Assembly (NCBI RefSeq): GCF_958450345.1
Contig: NC_088781.1
Span: 123,640,431 to 123,704,430 of the forward strand
Source: Calliphora vicina
Lineage: Eukaryota > Arthropoda > Insecta > Diptera > Calliphoridae
DNA length: 64,000 nucleotides
Direction: 5' to 3'
Shown: positions 56,771 through 64,000 of the stretch, piece after piece
Layout: each line of letters opens with the position of its first letter
Numbering within the stretch: the stretch's first letter is position 1
The notes under the pieces: generated by a model
The model's database searches: none
What the model saw: the letters and a program-made list of their open reading frames with translations, nothing else
What the model was told of the DNA's origin: nothing
Program-made: the position numbers and the translations under genes

Positions 56771-56894
56771 TAGGCTGGCTATTTTTAAGTCAATACTTAT
56801 ATCCTGTTCATTTCCTTTTTCTTATTTTTCTTTGGACAGGGTTTTATCTTTATGTCATATGTGACCTGACTTTTTTCCTTTTCTAGATTATTGT

Positions 56895-57240
56895 GTTTTT
56901 CGGAAGTGGTCCATATATGTGATCCATGAACAACTATAAGCTGATAATCATAAAATTAGGTGCCGCGATTATTTATGTAGAATTTAAAAGTGATTATGAT
57001 TTTTATAAGAAATTTATTAATTTTTAAGTGCATTTTGGAAGTGGACCTGATATGGTCCTTTGGTTTGACTTGGCCGATGCTGACCGTTTTCAATACCAAA
57101 CATTTCTGATCAACAAAGAATATTTAATGAAAATTTCAAAAATACAGACATAGTCTCTCGAGACCCTATCGTGTTTTCAACAGACAGATGGACAGATGAC
57201 GGACATTGATATGTTACAAACAGAATGACAAACTAAATAT
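56895..57240 (-). mobile_element. DINE fragment
   Basis: TTTCGGAAGTGGTCCATATA, AAGTGGACCTGATATGG, ACAGACAGATGGACAGATGA and TTACAAACAGAATGACAAAC mirror DINE middle and head. Strongly rearranged. Confidence 0.5.
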
Positions 57241-57396
57241 TCTCCCTAAATTTTTGGTGGTGCGTAAAATAGAAAAAGTATTTTTGATTCTAATAAACAT
57301 TAATTGATGACTAAAAATGCATATTTTCTAATTAGTAATTTCATCACAGCTTTGAAGCATCGAATATCAAAAGAATTCAAAATAAGGTCAACCCTA

Positions 57397-57984
57397 ATGT
57401 ACATATATCCTTTATATATTTTACATACATAGTTATGTATCCATGTGTGTGTGTATGCTCATTTTACACACATAATCAAGTGTTTAAATGGGTTTAAATA
57501 ACAAGTCGCAGTGTTACTCTATATTGAGGTTTACTTGCCACCATACGAGAATGGCTTTATGTGGCAACAGTGACTGAATGTGAGAACAAGCGAATGTCCT
57601 AAAGTACTTGAGTGGTTAAATTGAATTCTTGTAATTTAACAGTTGATTAAATTTTGTCACGTGACCTTTTCTGTGCAAGTATGAGTTTCTGTCCATATAA
57701 AAACATAAAACAAAATGCAATAAAAGAAAGCAAACAAGAAGAAAAGAAGGAGTAATAAACTGCTATGTAAAGTTGCAAAAGTTTCCATTTTAACCCCAAA
57801 ATAAATAATAAGAAATTGTTAAAAGATAAAAGTGGAAGAAATAATCTATTTAAAGTTTTCAGCAGAATGTTTTAAATTCAAGTATTATGTTAAAATAAGG
57901 ATATAAAATATGATATGAAGTATTGATCTTCTTTGAAATTTTTAGTTTGGATCTTCAGATTTCTTTATTTTACTATGGTGGTTT
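57397..57984. other. AT-rich spacer, nothing recognised
   Basis: No supported gene or repeat. Confidence 0.4.
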
Positions 57985-58095
57985 TTTTGTTATATCTCAA
58001 AGTTAATTTCAACATAAAGAGGGACAGATGGCCAAGACTATATCGTCCCCGCTACTTATAACGATTCAGAATATAGATACATACTTTAATTAAAA
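57985..58095 (-). mobile_element. DINE head fragment
   Basis: TTAATTTCAACATAAAGAGG, CGTCCCCGCTACTTATAACG, ATTCAGAATATAGATACATA mirror the A head. Confidence 0.5.
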
Positions 58096-59098
58096 AAACT
58101 TAAACATTTTACTCAAACCGAGCATTTTTGTTAAAGTGGCCAAGTTTGGTTGAGTCTGGGGGGAGGGGGTGGTGTCTTTTTTCATAACTTTTGAACCAAA
58201 TGAGATAAGTAAAAAATGTATTTATAGGAAGTAAAATAAAATAGTTTTTAACATTCTTTTTTATGATTCTTTTATGATTTAAAATTATTTCAGAAAAGAT
58301 TTAAAAATTATTTTAATTTATTGTAAAATATTTCAAAAAAGTTAAAAAACAAGGTTTTCTTAAATTTATTTTTAATTTTTTTCTACCTCTAGCAAAAAAA
58401 TGGGACAATGCGGGCAGCTGGAAATTTTTAGGTAATGAAATAATCAGAGAACTTATTTTGAAAATGTGGCAAATATAGAAATTTATAGTTATTGTTTTTT
58501 TTTTAAATCAAATTTAATAAAAATTTTAAAAAATGGATGGTTGGTAAATATCGATTTACATAAAGCAAATAGTACGATTTATTTTTATTATTTTCTAATA
58601 AATAGATCTTTCAATGAAATCAAAAAGTTGTCGATTATTGTTGTACTCTTTTGTTGGCGTATCCTGTCATCCAGTAATGGGCCTCACCCTAAAATGGGCG
58701 AAGAGCTCGGAAAGTTTGCCGAACAAAATTTATCCAAATCATGTCAACTGTATAAGCTACAGGTCTTCTTCATGTAAAAGTAAACGGACTTATTTACCAA
58801 GGAACTAGTCATGTGATTAGTTTTGTATCAGTTCACTTCCCTCCTGACTGGTTTCCTCCAACAATTTCTATTTACATATTTTTGACCTTAGGAAATGTCA
58901 TAATTATCTGATTTTCTTTAAGCTATTTATTTAAAAAAAATTTAAATATCTGTTACTAAAAATAGTTCCTCACGACACAAAAATAAAATGCTATATACAT
59001 ATCATCCATTTGCAACAAGAGAGTAATAACTCAAAATTAGATTTTTTCGTTGTGAGAACAGAACTTTTCCTGTACGAGAATATTTCGGATGCATTTAT
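58096..59098. other. Spacer, nothing recognised
   Basis: A G-rich patch (GGGGGGAGGGGGTGGTG) occurs at about 58,159. A less AT-rich short frame at 58,614-58,808 has no recognised motif. Confidence 0.35.
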
Positions 59099-59737
59099 TA
59101 TACCCTTCGCCATGAGTGGCAAGGGTATATATAAGTTTGTCATCCCGTTTGTAATTTCTACATTTTTCATTTGCGACCCCACAAAGTATATATATTTTGA
59201 ATCGTTATAGATAGCGAAGTCGATATAGCCATGTCCGTCTGTATGTTGAAATCAACTTTCCGAAGCCCCCAAATAAATTTCATACATGATTCATACATCA
59301 ATATATCGGGAATATAAAATCGACAAAATCTGCCCATAAATAGCTGAGATATTAGGAAAAAACCGGGAAAACCTCGATTTTTGGCCTATTCTGGATAACT
59401 AATTCATTAATATAGACAATATGGATATCTAATGATATATATTTCAAAGTTAATTGCAACGATGTGTATAAGGCTATAGAGTTGGACCTACAATGGGTCA
59501 AAATCGGAAAAATATTTTTTAAATCGTAAATTCCTTTTTGAAATTTTTATTTTTTATAATTAAAAAATTTTAAAAAAAAATTGGAAATAACTTTTTTTAA
59601 AAAACAATTTGGAAAAAAAATTTTAAAAGCAATTTTAAAAAAAATATTTTATTTTGTTTAAATAAAAATATTTTTAAGTATAATTTGGTGAAGGGTATAT
59701 ATGATTCGGCACAGCCGAATATAGCTCTTTAACTTGT
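59099..59737 (+). mobile_element. DINE subfamily A copy
   Basis: Complete: TATACCCTTCGCCATGAGTG, AAGTTTGTCATCCCGTTTG, CGATATAGCCATGTCCGTCT, ACCTACAATGGGTCAAAATC, 3' hairpin ATTCGGCACAGCCGAAT (59,704-59,720) and GCTCTTTAACTTGT. 639 bp. Confidence 0.85.
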
Positions 59738-59873
59738 TTTTTTTTACTAAAATTACCATTATTTTCAAGTGCATAACTATTGAAATTCCTGAAAGTCAAA
59801 ACAAATTTGATAATAATTTGGTTTGAAAATAATCGAAAAAAATATAAAATCTATTTTAAGTATATATAGATAC

Positions 59874-61012
59874 TAGGGTATTCGAATTATTCCATTTTTC
59901 ACTTGTTCGAATAAAACGAATAATTCGAATAAGTGATTTTAACTTGTTCGAGTTTTTAAATTCAACAAAAATATTCTGATCAGATTAACTCCCGAACAAT
60001 CTACAAAACAATTAACTAGCAAACCCTTTAGTTTCTGTTTTGGAGCTATGCTTTAAAAAATTTGAGCTAGTTGGACATGATCCTGAATTCAAATACAATA
60101 TAAACGTAAACTTTTTATGTCGTTCATTAATTCGGTTTTTAAATTGAGTAACTAATTCTTTAGTAAATTAATTATTCACTATTTGTAAATTATTTATAAC
60201 AAATTGTATTATATATCAAGCTCTATCGACGTTGCCCAATCTTTGCTTAATAAAGTGGTCTTGGGGAATTACACAATAAAGGGAATCTGTCCAAAGTTTG
60301 ATATCATTGTCAGTGAACGCATTTACAAATACGCAAAAATTTTATTACCATGTTAGACAAAGATGTTCAACGATGTTCAAAATCATGTATAGACGAACTC
60401 CATGCTTTTCTTGCAAAAAAACGTTAGTTTGCAATATTTGTGTTTATCATTCGATTTATTAAATATTTTGCAACACTTACGTACGCGGTTAATAACATCA
60501 CTTATATACATATATTTTAAGATCATGGCCTTCATCTATTTAAATGTAATCATTATAAATGTCATCCTCAATATCACTTTCGACGACCGTTTCAAAATCA
60601 CATTCTCCATCACATTCAACTCCACTTTAATCTAAGTTAAAATTTTGATTACTAATTGCGATTCTTCTAATATTTCGCCAGCTAAATAACAAATATTTTA
60701 TTCCGTAGCTTTTATTTCCATTGGTTTAAGTCCTAAGTTAAATATTTAGAAAGATTTGTTTTTAGAATTGTAACTTCTTGCAGTAATATTTATATATTTA
60801 TAGAAGTAGCTATCGTGACACTCATCTACAGTGACCGAAAGTCCCTTTGTTTTTAGTTATTTGTCGAATTTCAGAAACAATACCATTTTTGTGAGTCATT
60901 ATTACTTATTTAAATTTGGAATTATGAAATTTTTTTCGAAAATGGCCATTTTTAAAATTGTTCGAATAATTATTCGATTAATCGAACGATCATTAGTCGA
61001 ATGAATACCCTA
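59874..61012 (-). mobile_element. hAT-like element (TAGGGTATTC ends), copy 2
   Basis: Ends TAGGGTATTCGAATTATT and AGTCGAATGAATACCCTA. 8-bp duplication ATAGATAC (59,866-59,873) / ATAGGTAC (61,013-61,020) with one mismatch. Colinear with the element at 15,998 on the opposite strand, e.g. the inverse of GTGGAGTTGAATGTGATGGA at about 60,608 and of TTCACTGACAATGATATCAA at about 60,300. It retains about 90 bp near 60,320-60,410 that copy 1 lacks. Transposase reading frame destroyed. Confidence 0.85.
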
Positions 61013-61020
61013 ATAGGTAC

Positions 61021-61655
61021 AATGTTTTATTTTTCGAGCAATTTGCGACAAAGTTGTTTAAGTTATGTTAAGATTACTTCAAATATTCTAAACGATTTTA
61101 TTCGAAACTGGAAGAGTTATGACCTTCTGGTTGCAAATGAGCGATATATATTTAAATTTTACAGCCTTGAGAAGTCTAACATATGTTAAAAGGCAATATG
61201 TTGGTACCTTTCGTGCACCATATTAATAATAATAAATTTATGTGTACAAGTATATATGTAGATCGATAATTTGTCAATCATAAAATATAAATGTAGACAC
61301 AAACATATTTTCAAACGAAAATTAAACCACAGAATATTAACAGAGGGTTAATATTTAGCTAATAGTGAGTTGCTTTTTTTACATTTACTTGTTCCATGTG
61401 GCAGTAAATTTTTAGTTGTTTTTAAATTTTTTTTTATTTAAAGAAAATAAATCAATAGTCATTATAAATGAAAATTGCAGGTTATACAATAACCAAACAT
61501 TAGAATTGTATTAAAATTTAATTGTTTTGTTTCTTATGGTTGTGGTTTTAGAAATGTGAATGTCTGAGTAAATGGACTTCTAAGGGATTTTTAGAGGAGT
61601 TTTAGTTATATATTATTAAAGTGTATGACTTAAAAATGCGAAATTAACATTAGAT
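61021..61655. other. AT-rich spacer, nothing recognised
   Basis: No supported gene or repeat. Confidence 0.4.
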
Positions 61656-61659
61656 GACG

Positions 61660-62512
61660 TATTTGAATGCAGTTTTTGTTTTTAATAACTTATATGTAAT
61701 GTGGAAGGGTGCATATTTGTCATTTATTCTCACATTATAGTGTAAACAACAACGTTTTTTTTTTTTTTGCTTCGAAAATATTGAATTTTATACCAACAAA
61801 GCCTCATATGCGGGAAGTTTTGCTTTATTTCTTTACTTTGAAAACAAGTGGCGCTGAAACACATCGATTGCTCAACAAAGCTTATTGTGAATGTGTTCCA
61901 TCAGTTTCAACGTGCGAGAAATAGTCTGTGTGGTTCAGAAATGGTACTTTTGACACGAAAGACAAAGACCTACCAGGTCAGACAAAAAAGCTTGAATACC
62001 AAGAATTGGAGGTATTACTCCATGAAAACTGTTGTAAAACTTTGGTAGCTTGCAAAATCATTGAGCGTTTGCGAGCAGCAGGAGTCATTTAATAGTAGAG
62101 AAATTGGGTACCATTGAGAGACCTTGAAAGGCGAATTTGAATGTCCGAAATTAAGCTTGAACTCTACTTGCGATGAATCGACACCAAATATCCATGGCGC
62201 TAAGATTCTTTATGAGCTGCTGAAATCTGACCAGACCATCGTAGGGAACCTGTACCGAAAGCAACTGATTATTTGTTTGAAGCGAGCATTGGCCAAAAAA
62301 CACCCATAATATGCGGCCAGACATGAAAACTTAATACCACATTATGACAACACTTGGCCACATGTTACAATACCTGTTAAAATGTATTTAGAATAAAGTG
62401 GTTGGGAAGTTTTGCTTCAACCGCTTTATAGTTCAGACCATGCCTCCTCCGACTTTTGGTTCTTTTCACTAGAAGATATACAATTCCAGAATTCAGACCT
62501 CCATGTCTTGGT
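61660..62512 (+). pseudogene. mariner remnant (copy 5), plus strand
   Basis: 5' leader GCAGTTTTTGTTTTTAATAA as in copies 1 and 4, then HRLLNKAYCECVPSVSTCEK (N-terminal domain), NTKNWRYYSMKTVVKL, ESTPNIHGAKILYELLKSDQ and a YDNTWPHVTIPVKMYLE block carrying the second catalytic Asp, ending in SSDHASSDFWFFSLEDIQFQ (the SPDLAPSDY.LF equivalent). The segment with the first catalytic Asp (GDEKW) is deleted at about 62,150. Most complete mariner here but frame-broken. Confidence 0.75.
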
Positions 62513-62514
62513 GG

Positions 62515-64000
62515 TACTTTTATGAAGATTTCGAGCGAAACGAAATATCTTGAAGTAATTCTTGACTCTAACATCTAGTGGAAACGTAATGCTAATAATC
62601 GAATCAAGAAAACTTTTGGGAAGAGATAAATTATACACTGGATGCACACTGCGTTCATAAGGTCTATTTTGACGATGGGGCTCTTGTTTTCTGGAGAGCG
62701 GTGGACATTAAAACTCACCTTTCTATGCTAATCAAGAAACAAAGACTAGCCAGTCTTGCAATTACTGGCTCTATGAATTCCATACCTCAGGCCAGTCTAG
62801 AGACGATGTTAAATATATCCTCCCTTGATATATATATCAAATACATTTCTACTAAGTCTGCTCAAGACTCAAAAAGTCAGGCGGACTGAAGGATAACCGT
62901 ATTGGTCACGGCACTAGTGTCCAACAAAAGATAGGCAGGCCAATCCTGGCGAACTACATGAAATCTGTACCGAGTTTTGATAGAACATTTAGGATCAGTA
63001 TACCGACAAGATTGGGCCGCGAATTCTATCCTTCTGGGGGACGTGATCTATATCTACACTAATGGCACAAAGACAGAAGCGGACACGGACTCGGACACTT
63101 TCTCCGATGAACTGGACCTTTTGACATTTCTTCGATTTCCCGATAACTGCACGGAACTATGTCATCGATACATCCGCGAGAAGAATCAGGGAACAGAGAA
63201 AACAGATTCGTGATAGCAACCGAATTTGTTGCCAATCGAATGATTCTACCTTAGTGACCGAATTTTACAGTTGTGGCTATAAAATTTTAGAAGGGTTAAC
63301 CAAAGGTTAATTGCTTCAGCCGAAATTCTTCTTTATCAACTGACTTTCTGTTAATAGAACCGAAAAATTCTATGTGTGCAACCGAATCATTCGATTGACA
63401 ACAAATTCGGTTGCTATCACGAATCTGTTTTCTCTGTGTATACATATCTACTTGGATAGTCTTGCATAAATCAAAGATCTTGAACTTAGTTAGGTCGAAA
63501 TATCTTCTCAATTGTATTTATTGACTGCCAAAACAAAGACAACGTTACGTGGAGTTAATATGGGTTTCAGGTCATGAGGGCATCCGGGGAAAGCACGTAG
63601 CTGATGAATGCGCAACCAAAAGGTCGTCTCTGGACGTAACTCTTACGCAAAGGGATATTCATACACCCTTGGTGACCATATCGAATTTTGTAGATGAATG
63701 GGCGTTGAGAGAGAAGGAACTCAGGTGGTCAAATATTGTCACTAGTAGAATATCAAGAATGCTTTGGGCCACTCTCTTGTCTCTTGATAGGAATTTGTTT
63801 AATCTTCTTACGGGTATAATTACTGGGCACTGTATGATTGGACATATATCGGCACTTATAGCTAATCCATGTTATAGCCATTGAAGAAGTTCTTTAGATG
63901 AGGAAGGGGAAGAATCAGTACAACACCTTCTATTTGACTGCCGACAAGATCGTAGACAATTACATATTGGTAGGCTCTTTTTCATGATCTGGACTGTCTC
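62515..64000 (+). pseudogene. LINE with RNase H, runs off the window
   Basis: MKISSETKYLEVILDSNI (RT end, KYLGVILD type), KRNANNRIKKTFG, QRLASLAITGSMNSIPQASL (connection, as at 55,930), a MITE insertion at 63,193, then ELIWVSGHEGIRGKHVADEC at about 63,549 (RNase H C-terminal block with GH and AD residues), LLTGIITGHCMIGHI, and after a stop at 63,883 SSLDEEGEESVQHLLFDCRQ, the C-terminal Cys/His-type tail. Several stops upstream. Jockey/R1/LOA-like. Confidence 0.75.
63193..63437. mobile_element. MITE (ACAGAGAAAAC ends), copy 2
   Basis: Same ends and ~50-bp arms as the element at 10,277, with a centre about 20 bp longer. Inserted within the RNase H LINE between its connection region and RNase H end. 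No coding frame. Confidence 0.85.

Larger units (their letters stand above)
54260..57394. mobile_element. 3.1-kb composite, second copy of the GGGTG/TA TIR family
   Basis: The left end GGGTGGCATTAATTTTACAC aligns for about 100 bp with the left end at 40,966 (AAAATTGTTCT, CGTCATC.AAAAACCAAAT). The right end (inverse GGGTTGACCTTATTTTGAAT, then ATATTCGATGCT) is more diverged. TA on both sides. The payload is two LINE carcasses and a DINE fragment. Confidence 0.5.

Overview
The window is AT-rich nuclear DNA of a higher fly (Brachycera, most likely a calyptrate such as a blowfly or house-fly relative). This is inferred from the Drosophila-style core promoter at the left end, the CAGGTAG sites, the many DINE-1/INE-1-like elements and the mix of mariner, Tc1, hAT and LINE remnants. 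No bacterial, phage or CRISPR feature is present. It is gene-poor. Only one compact intact gene is convincing, plus one weaker candidate coding exon; everything else recognisable is repeat.

Left end (600-1830): an intronless 241-codon gene has a TATA box, a TCAGTT initiator, poly(A) signals and, in the 300 bp upstream, six CAGGTA-core sites. Two of these are full CAGGTAG 'TAGteam' sites, the motif read by the pioneer factor Zelda at zygotic genome activation. Two of the sites lie in a 70-bp tandem duplication. The protein has acidic N-terminal repeats and a C-terminal helical region, and I do not recognise its family.

2-37 kb: a patchwork of transposable elements, many nested. Two DINE-1-like (Helentron-type) subfamilies are spread through the window: A has a 3' hairpin ATTCGGCACAGCCGAAT, B has GGTCGGGCTTGACCGACC, and both end in TTACTTGT. 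There are also TIR elements whose target-site duplications (TSDs) can be read directly: a 770-bp element with TAA, hAT elements with 8-bp TSDs at 16.0, 30.0 and 59.9 kb, and a mini piggyBac-like element at TTAA. A Tc1-like element with IR/DR ends lies at 34.5 kb, and mariner and LINE carcasses are common.

38-40 kb: a 1,618-bp satellite of 146 copies of CTAGTTCAGTT plus two 6-bp partial units. It is followed at 40.0 kb by a short candidate coding exon with good splice signals.

41-64 kb: two 3.1-3.2 kb composites bounded by related TIRs (GGGTG ends at TA) and filled with LINE, mariner and DINE debris. Between and after them are a gypsy-like solo LTR (596 bp, 4-bp TSD) inside a DINE copy, a DINE nested within a larger DINE that carries ~150-bp internal repeats, more mariner and transposase fragments, a second TAGGGTATTC hAT copy, and an RNase H-bearing LINE running off the right edge. 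The genes do not form an operon or pathway. The coherent story is layered transposition between an early-zygotic-type gene and what may be the 5' exon and long introns of a second gene.
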